A DNA stretch of 64,000 nucleotides from Planctellipticum variicoloris (GCF_030622045.1 NZ_CP130886.1:5216001-5280000); one strand, 5' to 3'; positions 8,770 to 17,744 are shown, numbered from the stretch's first letter. Notes: a model not told the origin generated them from the sequence alone. Program-made: numbers and translations.

Positions 8770-9184
8770 TACAAGCACCTTTTCGTATGCGAACGGAGTC
8801 CAGCGACTGATGACCGCCCGCCTTCGATGAAGGATCGCCCCGACGAATCGGTATCGATTTCACCCGGATATCCCATCCAGCGCGTCAAGTCTAGCCCCCG
8901 AGGAGACCGGACGCAACAAGAATCGGCACCGGGGTTTCCACCAGTTCACCCAAGATTCTCAATCTCCCTCGGAAGACCGCCGCAACGGCCCCGGCCTTCG
9001 ACCCGGTTCAGATGAAAATCGTCGCGGCAAGGCAGACCCCGAAGAGCCTACAACTCCTTTTCCCAAAAACATTTCCGACGAACCCGAGGGCCGTGAACAA
9101 ATCGCCTCGATCCGGTTCGCGTGGAGGGTTCAACCCGCTAGAATCAAGTTGCTGCCAGCCCGCCATTCTGTTGAAGGAAGTCAA
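8770..9184. other. Intergenic region between divergent peptide operon and TfoX-domain gene
   Basis: About 415 bases without a convincing gene. It must hold the promoter of the leftward peptide/PqqD/HprK operon and that of the rightward TfoX-domain gene. The only clear signals are the two ribosome-binding sites at its ends (AAAAGG on the minus strand near 8780 and GGAAG near 9177). No palindrome or repeat stands out. Confidence 0.4.
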
Positions 9185-9535
9185 ATGGCCTACAACGTGG
9201 CCCTCGCCGCACGAGTTCGAACGCTCGTCGCCCCCCGCCGGGGGATTGTCGAGAAATCCATGTTCGGCGGCGCAGCCTTCCTCTTGAACGGCCACGTCGG
9301 CGTCGGCGTCTGGAAGGAGTATCTGGTTGTCCGCCTGGGGGTCCACCAGGCCGAGGACGCCTTAAAGGTCGCGGGGATCAAGCCTTTCGATATCACGGGA
9401 CGCCCCATGAAAGGCTGGGTCATGATCGAGATCGGCGCTCTCGACAACGACGAAGAACTCGCCGAGTGGGTCGAAAAGGCCATCCGGCTCGTCCGGACGC
9501 TTCCTCCGAAGCGAACGCAGCCGCCGATCGACTGA
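9185..9535 (+). CDS. TfoX/Sxy N-terminal domain protein
   Basis: 116 residues. The pattern SMFGGAAFLLNGHVGVGVWKEYLVVRLG followed by KPFDITGRPMKGWVMIE matches the TfoX N-terminal domain (KSMFGG and GRPM motifs). In gamma-proteobacteria the full-length protein regulates competence, but this short stand-alone form lacks the C-terminal domain and its role is unknown. Start ATG 9185 has GGAAG five bases upstream. Confidence 0.88.
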   Translation: MAYNVALAARVRTLVAPRRGIVEKSMFGGAAFLLNGHVGVGVWKEYLVVRLGVHQAEDALKVAGIKPFDITGRPMKGWVMIEIGALDNDEELAEWVEKAIRLVRTLPPKRTQPPID

Positions 9536-9584
9536 CCCCTCGAAAAGCGGCCGACAGGACTGCCCCTCGCTGCTTTCAAATTGG

Positions 9585-10640
9585 CTACTTCTTTGGCGGC
9601 GTCACGGGCGCCGCCACTCCAAGCTGCCGCTCGATCAGTTCGCGGGGCTTCATGAGCTGCTGACCGACCCGGACCGCCTTGTGGCCTTTGAGCACGCCGG
9701 GAAACGCCTCAAACATCGGCGTCCCTTCGACGAGAATCTGCGCGGCCGAATTCGCGCCGGTCTCCGTCATGATGACGTCGCCGATTTCCAGACCTGCAAG
9801 TTCTCCCGTCGAGATCTTTGTTCCCGCGAGGTGGATGACGAGCCGCACGGCGGCGCGGGCCAGGCCGGTTTCGAGATTCAGTTTCTGGCGAGGGTCGAGC
9901 TGCTTACGGGTATAGGCCGACCAGGAATCGGTCGACAGCTTGCCCGACAGAGGCTCGATCGTATTGAACGGAATGCAGAGATTCATGATCCCGCGAGACT
10001 CGCCCATGCTGATTTCAAAGCTGACGAGGACGACGACTTCGTTCGGCGGAACGATCTGCACGAGCTGCGGATTACTTTCGACCTGGCTGACGCGGAGCTT
10101 CAATTTCGCCACGTTCGCCCAGGCGTTCTCCAGTCCCTGAATGGCGAGCGTGGTGATCCGCGAAACGAGCTGCAGCTCGATTTCCGTCAGCGGTCGGTTT
10201 GGAAAGTCGTAACTGGCGGACTGCTTTCCGCCCCCCAGCAACCGGTCGATGATCGGAAAAATGATCGAGGGGTTGAGATCGAGGATCAGATGGCCGTCGA
10301 GTTCGTCCGCCTGCAGCAGATTGAAGCAGGTCGGGTTTTCCAGGCTGAACACGAACTCGCTGTACGTGAGCTGGTCGACGCTGATCAGTTTGACTTCGAC
10401 GATGGCGCGCAGCATGCCGCTGAGAGCCGCGCCGAACTCGCGACTGAATCCTTCGTGCAGGGCCTGAAAGGCCCGCATCTGCTCCTTGCTGACACGTTCC
10501 GGACGTTTGAAATCGTAAAGGCTGAGCTGGATATTGGAATCGACGCGACGCTGCGGCTTCGCAGAGGGTCCCTGCGAGGTATGAGGATCAAGCGCTGCCA
10601 GCAGCGACTCGACTTCGGACTGACTCAGGACGTCGCCCAT
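9585..10640 (-). CDS. fliM: Flagellar motor switch protein FliM
   Basis: 351 residues, the usual length. The N-terminal [13 protein letters not shown] is the CheY-binding and FliM start motif; the CheC-like middle domain runs about 45-235 ([43 protein letters not shown]) and the SpoA domain about 255-330 ([26 protein letters not shown]). FliM joins FliG and FliN in the C-ring and sets rotation direction when phospho-CheY binds. No other flagellar gene is in the window, so this is an isolated locus. It ends with a short Pro/Lys tail. The ATG at 10640 matches the family N-terminus. Confidence 0.95.
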   Translation of the reverse strand: MGDVLSQSEVESLLAALDPHTSQGPSAKPQRRVDSNIQLSLYDFKRPERVSKEQMRAFQALHEGFSREFGAALSGMLRAIVEVKLISVDQLTYSEFVFSLENPTCFNLLQADELDGHLILDLNPSIIFPIIDRLLGGGKQSASYDFPNRPLTEIELQLVSRITTLAIQGLENAWANVAKLKLRVSQVESNPQLVQIVPPNEVVVLVSFEISMGESRGIMNLCIPFNTIEPLSGKLSTDSWSAYTRKQLDPRQKLNLETGLARAAVRLVIHLAGTKISTGELAGLEIGDVIMTETGANSAAQILVEGTPMFEAFPGVLKGHKAVRVGQQLMKPRELIERQLGVAAPVTPPKK

Positions 10641-10676
10641 CCCTGGGGTCTCCTGTCACGCGATTGACTGCGGTCG

Positions 10677-11936
10677 CTATTCCCGCACCTGACCGCTGCC
10701 GCGTACGATCCATTTATAGCTCGTCAGCTCCCGCAGACCGCACGGTCCGCGGGCGTGAAACTTATCCGTACTGATCCCGATCTCCGCCCCGAGACCCAAT
10801 TCGCCTCCGTCATTGAACCGTGTGCTTGCGTTGACGATGACTGCCGCAGAATCGACCGCCGCAAGGAAGCGCTCTGTCGCCGACTGAGAATTGGTGACGA
10901 TCGACTCGGTATGATGCGAGCCATATTCCTCAATGTGCTGCATTGCGGCCTCAAGACTGTCCACAACCTTGGCAGAGAGAACCAGATCCAGGTACTCGGT
11001 CCGATAGTCGGCCTCGGTCGCCGCTCGAGCCGACGGAAACCGACGGACGGTTTCCGGGCAACCGCGGACTTCGACGTTCTCTCCCTTCAACATCGGCCCG
11101 GCAACGGCCCAGAAGCGATCCGCGATCTCGCGGTGCACCAGGACGCACTCCGCGGCGTTGCAGACGCCGGGACGCTGGCACTTGGAATTGCGGAGAATTC
11201 CGACGGCCATCTCGACATCGGCGGATGCGTCGACGTAAACGTGGCACACGCCGTCGAAGTGTTTAATCACCGGCATCCGGGCTTCCGCGGCGACGCGTTC
11301 AATCAGCGACTTGCCGCCGCGGGGAATCGTCACGTCGATTTTGTCGCTCAATTTCAGCAGTTCGCCGACAACTTCGCGATCGGCCGTATTGACGAGTTGC
11401 ACGGCGTCAGCCGGCAGTCCGACCGCTGCAAGCGAGTCGCTCAACACGCGGTACAGCGCCAGATTGCTGTGCAGGGCTTCTTTGCCTCCGCGCAGGATGA
11501 CGGCATTGCCGCTCTTCACGCACAACGCCGCGGCATCAACAGTGACGTTGGGCCGGCTCTCGTAAATGAAGAACACCACCCCCAGCGGGACACGGATGCG
11601 AGAGACCGACAGTCCGTTCGGGCGAATCTCGCCATCGAGCACCTGTCCGACGGGATCCGGCAGGAGCAGAACTTCGCGGAGCGCGGCAGCCATCCCTTCC
11701 ACGCGCGGTCGACTCAGTGTCAATCGGTCAACGGCGGCCGACGACAAGCCGTACTCGGGAGCGCGCGCTAGATCCTTGGAGTTCTCCGCCACAATCTCGC
11801 CGGCGCGAACAACGAGCTGGTCGGCCGCATGCTCCAGCCATACCCGCTTCTGCGCACCGGTTACGGTCGCGAGGACTCGCGCTGCGCATCGTGCCTTGTC
11901 GCCCAGGGTACGGGCGTACTGCTGCCAGTCGGACAT
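10677..11936 (-). CDS. proA: Glutamate-5-semialdehyde dehydrogenase (gamma-glutamyl phosphate reductase) ProA
   Basis: 419 residues, the family length. It contains [31 protein letters not shown], the catalytic Cys in RPGVCNAAE (about residue 258) and the C-terminal [28 protein letters not shown] block. ProA reduces gamma-glutamyl phosphate with NADPH to glutamate semialdehyde, the second step of proline synthesis. proB is not adjacent. The start at 11936 gives the family N-terminus; a longer frame upstream has no family features. The gene stands 36 bases after fliM start on the same strand, but the two are functionally unrelated. Confidence 0.95.
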   Translation of the reverse strand: MSDWQQYARTLGDKARCAARVLATVTGAQKRVWLEHAADQLVVRAGEIVAENSKDLARAPEYGLSSAAVDRLTLSRPRVEGMAAALREVLLLPDPVGQVLDGEIRPNGLSVSRIRVPLGVVFFIYESRPNVTVDAAALCVKSGNAVILRGGKEALHSNLALYRVLSDSLAAVGLPADAVQLVNTADREVVGELLKLSDKIDVTIPRGGKSLIERVAAEARMPVIKHFDGVCHVYVDASADVEMAVGILRNSKCQRPGVCNAAECVLVHREIADRFWAVAGPMLKGENVEVRGCPETVRRFPSARAATEADYRTEYLDLVLSAKVVDSLEAAMQHIEEYGSHHTESIVTNSQSATERFLAAVDSAAVIVNASTRFNDGGELGLGAEIGISTDKFHARGPCGLRELTSYKWIVRGSGQVRE

Positions 11937-12076
11937 CGTAGCTACTTCACCATTGCGGGGAGGGTGCTCGAGCAGAGCCCAACCGCCCTTTACAGGTTCA
12001 CCCACAGCGCAATGTTTCGCAGGGGCCAAACCCCGCGAAATATCGACCAATTCACAACTTGTGTCAACCCAGACCG

Positions 12077-12148
12077 GCCGCCGGGGGCGGCCCCGCTGCC
12101 GACTTGGAAATGGGATTCTGCGTGGAGATCCCGTTCGGCGGCGATGGA
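12077..12148. repeat. 72-base dispersed intergenic repeat, copy 1
   Basis: Starts with GCCGCCGGGGGCGGC and CGCTGCCGACT and ends with TTCGGCGGCGATGGA after a 29-base variable middle. The same start and end, in the same orientation and with a 28-base middle, recur at 15034-15104. Confidence 0.75.
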
Positions 12149-12273
12149 TTTTCGACGGAATGCAGCGCCGGGCGGCAATCCGACGCCTGGCGCTCTGTCA
12201 CACCGGAAGATCAGGGTCATCAACTGAGCGAATCGGGAATGGCGCAGAGAAAATCGCTGCTCGGCACATACTG

Positions 12274-12308
12274 GCGATTCTCGACTCCCTGTTCGCGAGT
12301 CCCTCTTC
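12274..12308. repeat. Heptad repeat tract
   Basis: Five successive 7-nt units: GCGATTC, TCGACTC, CCTGTTC, GCGAGTC, CCTCTTC. Nearly the same series occurs at 31042-31069 and 39754-39774. Confidence 0.7.
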
Positions 12309-12333
12309 CCGAAATCCTGGTTGTGACAAAGCA

Positions 12334-13281
12334 CTATTCGTCAGCGCCGGGAAAGGCATCGGCGGGAGGCGGGGGAGGAATGATCGTCGTGTTGAGCGAC
12401 TGCGCCAGGCTCTGCTGATCCGCCACAACCTGTGTCTGAACAAGGACTAACATCGGGAGTCGCGGTTCGCGACCCGGCCGGTTCAGGTCCAGCAGCCACG
12501 CTCCCCCGTCAGCCAGCGGAGCGTTGACCCACTCCGGTTGCGGGAGCTGGCTGGCCATCCGCTGGGCATTTCCGCCAACTTCCACCGGAACGGTGAGTTG
12601 CCGACGATCCGGGGAAACACCCACCGCGACCCCGACCGACATCGGATGAGCCGTTGTCCGCTCCCAATGAACTTCCCCGGCGCTGCGGTCCACCAGAACC
12701 ATCGGCGGCGCCGTTTCTTCAATGGCGAAGGTTTGATCGCGGAGCAAACTCTGGAGCCGCTCAACCTGCTCCGGCAGCAGCCGACCGCTCCCCGTCGGGT
12801 CCAGCAGCAGCTTCAGGGCCTCGGGTAGCGTACTTCCTAAGCCTCCAAACCGACGGACAGAGACCCGCACGCTCGGCGGACGCCGCTGGCGTTGAGCCGC
12901 GAGGCTGCCGGCAACTGCGGCATGGCCGTCAGAAGACGTCGTTACGATCAAAGAAAAGGTGTCTTCATGAAACTGCACGACTCCCGGACCGCCATGCTCG
13001 GACCAGTAGCGACGATCCGTGGACTTGCGGAGATCCTCCAGAACCGGACTGGCATCCGGACGAGCCATCGCAACCCGCCCTGACGATCCGCCGTCCGCGA
13101 TCACCACCCGCTGGTGGGTGCCGGGGGCCGTTACCAGGTCCAGAATCGGATAGACGCGAACTTCGACGGGAGAGACTCGAATGTCTTCCCACGAACCAAG
13201 TTCGTCACCGGCAAGCGTTTCAGACGCAGAGCCCGCGAGAATTCCCGCGATTATCACAGCCAGCAGTCGCCACAACCTCAT
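12334..13281 (-). CDS. Hypothetical secreted protein
   Basis: 315 residues with a clear signal peptide (MRLWRLLAVIIAGILAG, cleavage near ASETLAG). No family is recognised. The mature part is beta-strand-like with several Arg/Val alternations and a possible secretin or short-domain-like region (VRVSVRRFGG near 140, FAIEETAPPMVLVDRSAG near 185); it ends in a Pro-rich, acidic tail (IIPPPPPADAFPGADE). It is probably a periplasmic or envelope protein. No partner is encoded nearby. The ATG at 13281 is the natural start because it opens the signal peptide. Confidence 0.7.
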   Translation of the reverse strand: MRLWRLLAVIIAGILAGSASETLAGDELGSWEDIRVSPVEVRVYPILDLVTAPGTHQRVVIADGGSSGRVAMARPDASPVLEDLRKSTDRRYWSEHGGPGVVQFHEDTFSLIVTTSSDGHAAVAGSLAAQRQRRPPSVRVSVRRFGGLGSTLPEALKLLLDPTGSGRLLPEQVERLQSLLRDQTFAIEETAPPMVLVDRSAGEVHWERTTAHPMSVGVAVGVSPDRRQLTVPVEVGGNAQRMASQLPQPEWVNAPLADGGAWLLDLNRPGREPRLPMLVLVQTQVVADQQSLAQSLNTTIIPPPPPADAFPGADE

Positions 13282-13643
13282 GATAGCGTCCCTGTCCCTG
13301 GTCCGCGGAGAGCCCTCTCACGCGCAGGCGTTCGTTGATATCTTCCAGGCTACCTCGCACGAACCTGAGCCACAAGTGCAGGTTAGCTCATTTTGTGAAG
13401 TCCGGCTGTACGAGTTTGTACGCAGCGCCTGCGCGTCGGGCAAGATTTTCGAGACGAACCGGACGCTTTGACGGAAAGCCGCCTCAAACAGGTGCCGTTG
13501 GTACGCGTCGGTTGGCGAGCGCAGCCGGGGCACGGTATTCTGAGGGCTTTTCCGGCCCGGCCGCGAGCCATTGGCATCGTTGACGTGTCCGGGAACCGGA
13601 AACCAGAACTCCCCCACCAATGGCTTAAAGACCGGACGGACGC
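13282..13643. other. Intergenic region upstream of hisI
   Basis: About 360 bases between the leftward secreted-protein gene and rightward hisI, so it must carry divergent promoters. No gene, hairpin or repeat is convincing. Confidence 0.35.
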
Positions 13644-14027
13644 GTGGCTGACGGACCTGACTTTTCAAAGTGTGACCTGATCCCTGTGATCGCCCAGGAC
13701 GCCGGTAACGGCGATGTCCTAATGCTCGCCTACATGAATCGCGAAGCGTACGAAGAGACGCTCCGGACCGGACGCGTCGTCTACTTCAGCCGAAGTCGAC
13801 AGAAGCTCTGGCGCAAGGGTGAAGAAAGCGGCAACGTCCAGGAACTGAAGGCGATTTACTTCGACTGCGACGCCGACACGCTGCTGGTCAAAGTCCACCA
13901 GATCGGCGGCGCCGCCTGCCACGAAGGATATCGAAGCTGCTTCTTCCGCCAGATCGACCCTCAATCCGGCGCCGTCACCGTGCAAGGGGACCGGGTCTTC
14001 GATCCCAAGGCGGTTTACAAGAAATAG
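13644..14027 (+). CDS. hisI: Phosphoribosyl-AMP cyclohydrolase HisI
   Basis: 127 residues. Contains [41 protein letters not shown], the metal-binding acidic motif [13 protein letters not shown] and the Zn cysteines in [13 protein letters not shown]. It opens the adenine ring of phosphoribosyl-AMP in histidine synthesis. It is the single-domain form without the HisE pyrophosphohydrolase. It probably starts at GTG 13644. hisG follows 102 bases downstream on the same strand, with the space filled by heptad repeats. Confidence 0.95.
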   Translation: MADGPDFSKCDLIPVIAQDAGNGDVLMLAYMNREAYEETLRTGRVVYFSRSRQKLWRKGEESGNVQELKAIYFDCDADTLLVKVHQIGGAACHEGYRSCFFRQIDPQSGAVTVQGDRVFDPKAVYKK

Positions 14028-14029
14028 CC

Positions 14030-14126
14030 GAGTGTCGAGAGACGAGAGTCGAGAGCCAGACAAGGGAAAGACACCCGGGTCACGGTTCCGGCCACTGACC
14101 ACAGACTACTGACCACGGACCACATT
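14030..14126. repeat. Two heptad repeat tracts in the hisI-hisG spacer
   Basis: 14030-14064 reads GAGTGTC, GAGAGAC, GAGAGTC, GAGAGCC, AGACAAG; 14092-14126 reads CCACTGA, CCACAGA, CTACTGA, CCACGGA, CCACATT. Both tracts keep a strict 7-nt period with different units, and together they make up most of the 102-base spacer; the second ends 3 bases before the hisG ATG. Confidence 0.85.
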
Positions 14127-14129
14127 CGA

Positions 14130-15008
14130 ATGAGCGACAAGTTGATCAAGCTGGGAATTCCCGCCGGCAGTCTGCAGGAAGCGACCGCGGAGCTGTTCAA
14201 GAAGGCGGGGTACACGATCAAGTTCCCGTCGCGGTCGTACTACCCCGAAATCGACGACCCCGAAATCGAGTGCCTGCTGATCCGCGCCCAGGAAATGGCC
14301 CGCTATGTCGAACAGGGGATCCTGGACGCCGGGATCACCGGGCACGACTGGGTCCTGGAATCCGAAGCCGACGTCCACGAAATCTGCGAGATGGTCTTCT
14401 CCAAGGTCAGCCGGCGGCCGGTCCGCTGGGTCCTCTGCGTCCCCAACGACTCCCCGGTCAAGTCCGTCAAGGATCTTGAAGGGAAACGGATCGCGACCGA
14501 AGCGGTCGGTCTGACGAAGCGCTATCTCGCGAAACACGGCGTCAACGCCACGGTCGAGTTCTCCTGGGGCGCTACGGAAGTCAAACCGCCGCGGCTGGCC
14601 GACGCCATCGTGGAAGTCACCGAGACCGGCAGCTCGCTGCGGGCCAATGACCTCCGGATCGTCGAAGAAGTCCTGCAGAGCACGACTCGCTTCATTGCGA
14701 ATCAGGACTCCTGGAAGAGCGAAGCCAAGCGAGCCAAACTGGAGAACATCTCGCTGATGCTCCGCTCGTGCCTCGCCGCCGAAGGCAAGGTCGGCCTGAT
14801 GATGAACGTCCACCGGAAAGACCTGCAGGCCGTCCTGGCGACTCTTCCCGCCCTGCAGAAGCCAACGGTCTCGGGACTGTCCGATCCCGACTGGGTCGAC
14901 GTCAACACCATCCTCGACGAAGCCCAGGTCCGCACGATTATCCCGAAACTCAAAATCGCCGGCGCCTGCGGCATCGTCGAATACGCAATCAATAAGATTA
15001 TCGACTGA
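14130..15008 (+). CDS. hisG: ATP phosphoribosyltransferase HisG, long form
   Basis: 292 residues, matching the long HisG with its own C-terminal regulatory domain (no HisZ needed). Seen: [21 protein letters not shown], the [10 protein letters not shown] phosphate-binding region, [18 protein letters not shown], the [18 protein letters not shown] signature (about residues 152-172) and a C-terminal ACT-like domain ending [13 protein letters not shown]. It joins ATP and PRPP in the first step of histidine synthesis and should be feedback-inhibited by histidine. Start ATG 14130 gives [11 protein letters not shown]. It lies downstream of hisI. Confidence 0.95.
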   Translation: MSDKLIKLGIPAGSLQEATAELFKKAGYTIKFPSRSYYPEIDDPEIECLLIRAQEMARYVEQGILDAGITGHDWVLESEADVHEICEMVFSKVSRRPVRWVLCVPNDSPVKSVKDLEGKRIATEAVGLTKRYLAKHGVNATVEFSWGATEVKPPRLADAIVEVTETGSSLRANDLRIVEEVLQSTTRFIANQDSWKSEAKRAKLENISLMLRSCLAAEGKVGLMMNVHRKDLQAVLATLPALQKPTVSGLSDPDWVDVNTILDEAQVRTIIPKLKIAGACGIVEYAINKIID

Positions 15009-15033
15009 TCGCCACGGGCGGCACTTCTGCCGA

Positions 15034-15104
15034 GCCGCCGGGGGCGGCGACGCTGCCGACTCAGAGACGGGTGAGTCGTGGATGCCGGATTCGGCGGCGA
15101 TGGA
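15034..15104. repeat. 72-base dispersed intergenic repeat, copy 2
   Basis: Direct copy of the element at 12077-12148: same GCCGCCGGGGGCGGC opening, CGCTGCCGACT, and TTCGGCGGCGATGGA end. It lies just after the hisG stop codon. Confidence 0.75.
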
Positions 15105-15180
15105 AAGAGTGATTGGGGGCACGCCCTGAGTTCGCCGACGGGCGTGATTTGCGACCTGACGTCGCCATCTGAGCGCGCCG

Positions 15181-15804
15181 ATGCCAACGACGATCATCAA
15201 ACTCGGCGGGAGCGGGCTGACATTTCCCGGCGGCATCGACCGCGTCCGTCGGTGGCTGTCGACGATGGATTCTCGCGACTGCCTGCTCTTTCCTGGGGGC
15301 GGGCCGGCGGCCGATCTTGTCCGGAAGTGGCATCTGGACCACGGGCTGACGGAAGAGACTTCTCACTGGCTGGCGATCGCGGCTCTCGGACTGACAGCCC
15401 GCTTCTGGGCGGCCGTTTTGCCGAGGACACGTCTGGTCGCCGACCGCGACGAGGCGCATGCGGCCTGGCGAGACGGACAGCGGGCCATCCTTGATCCCGA
15501 ACCGTTTCTCCGGAGGGAAGAAGCGGGGCTGGACGACGCGCCGCCCCACAACTGGGACGTCACCAGCGATTCTCTGGCGGCGTGGACTGCGCTGCGCTGG
15601 CCCGCCGAGGAACTGGTCCTCGTGAAGGTCCCCCTTGCCCCGCTGGGTCAGCGGCTGACGGCTGCCAGCCAGTCGGAACTGATCGATCCGTACTTTCCGG
15701 GAATTGCCGGCCAGTTGCCCCGCGTGGCGTGGCTTTCGCTGCAGCTCGCTTCGTCGGAAGTCGTTCCCTGGCTAGATCTTGGAGTTCCTGTCCGGGGTGA
15801 CTGA
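15181..15804 (+). CDS. Amino acid kinase-fold protein (possible MfnE-like small-molecule kinase)
   Basis: 207 residues. The start MPTTIIKLGGSGLTFPGG and the [16 protein letters not shown] segment are the substrate and ATP loops of the amino acid kinase fold (uridylate, aspartate and carbamate kinases). It is shorter than UMP kinase or aspartokinase and has a degenerate second half (ELVLVKVPLAP). Small kinases of this type act on the furan intermediate of methanofuran-type cofactors in archaea and C1-using bacteria, and many planctomycetes have tetrahydromethanopterin-linked C1 genes, so an MfnE-like role is possible but is inference. It follows hisG by 172 bases and ends just before a terminator-like hairpin. 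Confidence 0.75.
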   Translation: MPTTIIKLGGSGLTFPGGIDRVRRWLSTMDSRDCLLFPGGGPAADLVRKWHLDHGLTEETSHWLAIAALGLTARFWAAVLPRTRLVADRDEAHAAWRDGQRAILDPEPFLRREEAGLDDAPPHNWDVTSDSLAAWTALRWPAEELVLVKVPLAPLGQRLTAASQSELIDPYFPGIAGQLPRVAWLSLQLASSEVVPWLDLGVPVRGD

Positions 15805-15857
15805 TCGCCAACTTCCCGCGAGCGAGCTCCGCCGGCAAAACGACGCGGGCGAGTTGC

Positions 15858-15886
15858 TTGCAGGTCGGCCGGGCAGCCGTTAAACT
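15858..15886 (+). promoter_or_regulatory. Candidate sigma-70-like promoter for the small zinc ribbon gene
   Basis: TTGCAG (15858-15863), a 17-base spacer, and TAAACT (15881-15886). Transcription would start near 15893, just before the hairpin at 15897. Both boxes match four of six consensus bases. Confidence 0.45.
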
Positions 15887-15896
15887 TCCCCGTTCC

Positions 15897-15924
15897 ACCG
15901 GACCCGCTGCACGGGCCGGTTTTT
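15897..15924 (+). terminator. Terminator-like hairpin ahead of the zinc ribbon gene
   Basis: Stem ACCGG/CCGGT plus CCCG/CGGG with one bulged A and a 5-base loop, followed by TTTT. It could end the amino acid kinase transcript or, if the promoter at 15858 is used, act as a leader hairpin only 20 bases before the ATG. Confidence 0.6.
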
Positions 15925-15944
15925 CGTGTGAGTTGAGGTCAGTT

Positions 15945-16064
15945 ATGGTTCTTCGGCCGCGTACAAAGTTGGTGAAGGCTCGCAAGGCTCGGCGGTGCGA
16001 GAAGTGCGGGAAGCTGGTTGGCTTCCGCATTCGTTGCAAGACTTGCCATAAGAAGCTGCGTTAG
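15945..16064 (+). CDS. 39-residue zinc ribbon protein
   Basis: A very small, very basic protein with four cysteines as CX2C-X9-CX2C (C18, C21, C31, C34) in the sequence RRCEKCGKLVGFRIRCKTCHKK. This is a classic zinc ribbon. The N-terminal half has Arg/Lys every second or third residue, suggesting RNA or ribosome binding. It resembles short ribosome-associated zinc ribbons, but I cannot assign it to a named ribosomal protein. It is flanked by a promoter and hairpin upstream and the next small gene 45 bases downstream, with a shared terminator after that. The ATG at 15945 is followed directly by the basic segment. Confidence 0.7.
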   Translation: MVLRPRTKLVKARKARRCEKCGKLVGFRIRCKTCHKKLR

Positions 16065-16109
16065 TCTCAGCCAGTTCTCCATTCATCGGTTTCGGACAAG
16101 AATTCAGCT

Positions 16110-16310
16110 ATGCCCCGTATCGAACGCGATCGCGAGCTTGCTCGCAGCCGGAAGCGCAAAGTTCAGTTGAAGAAGTTCACCGCCCGGTACGCAAAGGCCA
16201 CCAGCCATGCGGACAAGGAAGTGATCGCGGCGAAGGTCCGCCGGATGAGCCCGTTCTTCAACCTGGAAGAGCGCGCCGCCGAGCTGAAGGACGCCCAGAA
16301 GGCGAAGTAG
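16110..16310 (+). CDS. Small basic helical protein (planctomycete conserved type)
   Basis: 66 residues, almost all helical and charged: MPRIERDRELARSRKRK, then KKFTARYAKATSHADKEVIAAKVRRMSPFF, ending in Glu/Ala/Lys-rich helix. No cysteines and no export signal. I recall short planctomycete proteins with this same RERELARxRxRK start and a RRxSPFF motif (possibly DUF6800), but the family number is from memory and uncertain. It follows the zinc ribbon gene and is closed by the terminator at 16343, so the two are probably one transcript and may both act with RNA or ribosomes, which is inference. Confidence 0.7.
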   Translation: MPRIERDRELARSRKRKVQLKKFTARYAKATSHADKEVIAAKVRRMSPFFNLEERAAELKDAQKAK

Positions 16311-16342
16311 TTTCGCGGTTTCGCGAACGCAGATTTCAGAAG

Positions 16343-16381
16343 AGCCCGTCGGCGGTTGCGCCGGTGGGCTCGATCGTTTTT
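16343..16381 (+). terminator. Intrinsic terminator of the small-gene pair
   Basis: 12-bp stem (AGCCCGTCGGCG pairing with CGCCGGTGGGCT, two G-U pairs), GTTG loop, then a T5 run at 16377-16381. Confidence 0.8.
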
Positions 16382-16409
16382 CGGGGCGGCGTTTCGGAGG
16401 TGCCGGGTT

Positions 16410-17393
16410 ATGACAGGCAGCGTTTTTCCACGCCGTCGAATCGGACGGACCGACCTCGGAGTCACGCCGGTCGCGATGGGCTGCTGGCCGATCGCCGGCA
16501 TTACCAGCATCGACGTTACCGAGGCGGACAGCCTCGCCACCGTGGCGGCGGCCGTCGAGGCGGGAATCAACTTCTTCGACACGGCCTACTGCTACGGCTA
16601 CGACGGCGAAAGCGAACGCCTGGTCGGCCGCGTGCTCCGCCCCCTGCGCGACCAGGTCGTCATCGCCACCAAGGGTGGCATCGCCTGGAACGAGGAAAGG
16701 AAGCAGGTCCGCGACGGCCGGCCGGCGACGCTGCTGCGACAGTGCGACGAAAGCCTCGCGCGGCTCGGCGTCGACGTCATCGATCTGCACTATCTGCACG
16801 GACCCGATCCGAGCGTTCCAGTGGCCGAGTCTGCCGGAGCCTTCCGCACGCTGCTGGACGCGGGCAAGATTCGCAGCGTCGGCGTTTCGAATTTTTCCCT
16901 GGAGCAGCTCCGGGAGTTCCACGCAGAGTGCCCGATCAGCGCCTTCCAGCCGCACTACAACATGCTGCAGCGCGAAATCGAAACCGCCCAGCTCCCCTGG
17001 TGCATCGACAACGACGTCTCGACGATGGTCTACTGGCCGCTGATGAAGGGGCTGCTCGCCGGTAAACTGCCGCGAGATTTTCAGTTCGACGCGCGCGACG
17101 GACGTCGGAAGTACCCGATGTTTCAGGGCGACGAGTGGGAGAAGAACCAGGATTTCCTCGACCGCCTGCGACCCATCGCCGCCGCAAGAAATGTCTCGGT
17201 GGCTCAGGTCGTGGTGAACTGGACCATTCAGCGCCCGGGGATCACGGTGGCGCTCTGCGGCGCCAAGCGTCCGGATCAGATCCGTGACAACGCGGCGGCA
17301 ATGAACTGGATGTTGTCGCCCGCCGAGATCGCCGCCATCGACGCCGCCATTGCCGCGCGCGGCCCGGTCGCTTCCCGCCCGGCGGTCCGGTAG
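16410..17393 (+). CDS. Aldo/keto reductase
   Basis: 327 residues of the AKR TIM-barrel. The tetrad is visible: Asp in FFDTAYCYGY, Tyr a few residues later, Lys in VVIATKGG, and His in DLHYLHGPD. The C-terminal NADP-binding part contains WTIQRPGITVALCGAKRPDQIRDN. Substrate unknown; it reduces carbonyls with NADPH in the cytoplasm. The start at 16410 has GGAGG ten bases upstream. It is followed by a leftward gene and a terminator for that gene. Confidence 0.93.
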   Translation: MTGSVFPRRRIGRTDLGVTPVAMGCWPIAGITSIDVTEADSLATVAAAVEAGINFFDTAYCYGYDGESERLVGRVLRPLRDQVVIATKGGIAWNEERKQVRDGRPATLLRQCDESLARLGVDVIDLHYLHGPDPSVPVAESAGAFRTLLDAGKIRSVGVSNFSLEQLREFHAECPISAFQPHYNMLQREIETAQLPWCIDNDVSTMVYWPLMKGLLAGKLPRDFQFDARDGRRKYPMFQGDEWEKNQDFLDRLRPIAAARNVSVAQVVVNWTIQRPGITVALCGAKRPDQIRDNAAAMNWMLSPAEIAAIDAAIAARGPVASRPAVR

Positions 17394-17626
17394 AGTTGTC
17401 TCCCGCCGGCCGATTTGCGCAGTCTACGTCTCAGCAATTGGCGGAAGCCGAAGTACCAGTTGCCGGGACGCCCCCGCGCGAACCCTCGTGAGCCGGAAGT
17501 GTCTCATTGAGGGATGCGTTGGAGCGGCTGGGTCGGCAACTTCGACGTCCGGGAAGCCGCGAATCTGACGCCGGTCACCCGCCGCACGATGAAATCCCAA
17601 CCGGTTCCGCCGATTGAGGACGAATC

Positions 17627-17660
17627 AAAAAGCGAAGAGGCGTCCATCTTGGACGCCTCT
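17627..17660 (-). terminator. Intrinsic terminator of the HTH pseudo-receiver gene
   Basis: Perfect 10-bp stem AGAGGCGTCC/GGACGCCTCT with a 5-base loop; on the minus strand it is followed, four bases on, by TTTTT. It lies about 85 bases past the stop at 17745. Confidence 0.8.
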
Positions 17661-17744
17661 CGGCATTTCGCACAGTCCGGGAATGAGATACGGAGCCTGC
17701 AGTCCCTGCGGGCGCCGCAATCGGCCGGTCCGTGAGAGTTTTGC

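Larger units (their letters stand above)
11937..12333. other. Intergenic region rich in repeats
   Basis: About 400 bases between proA and the hypothetical secreted protein, both leftward. It holds one copy of a 72-base dispersed repeat (12077-12148) and a heptad repeat tract (12274-12308). No gene is supported. Confidence 0.5.
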
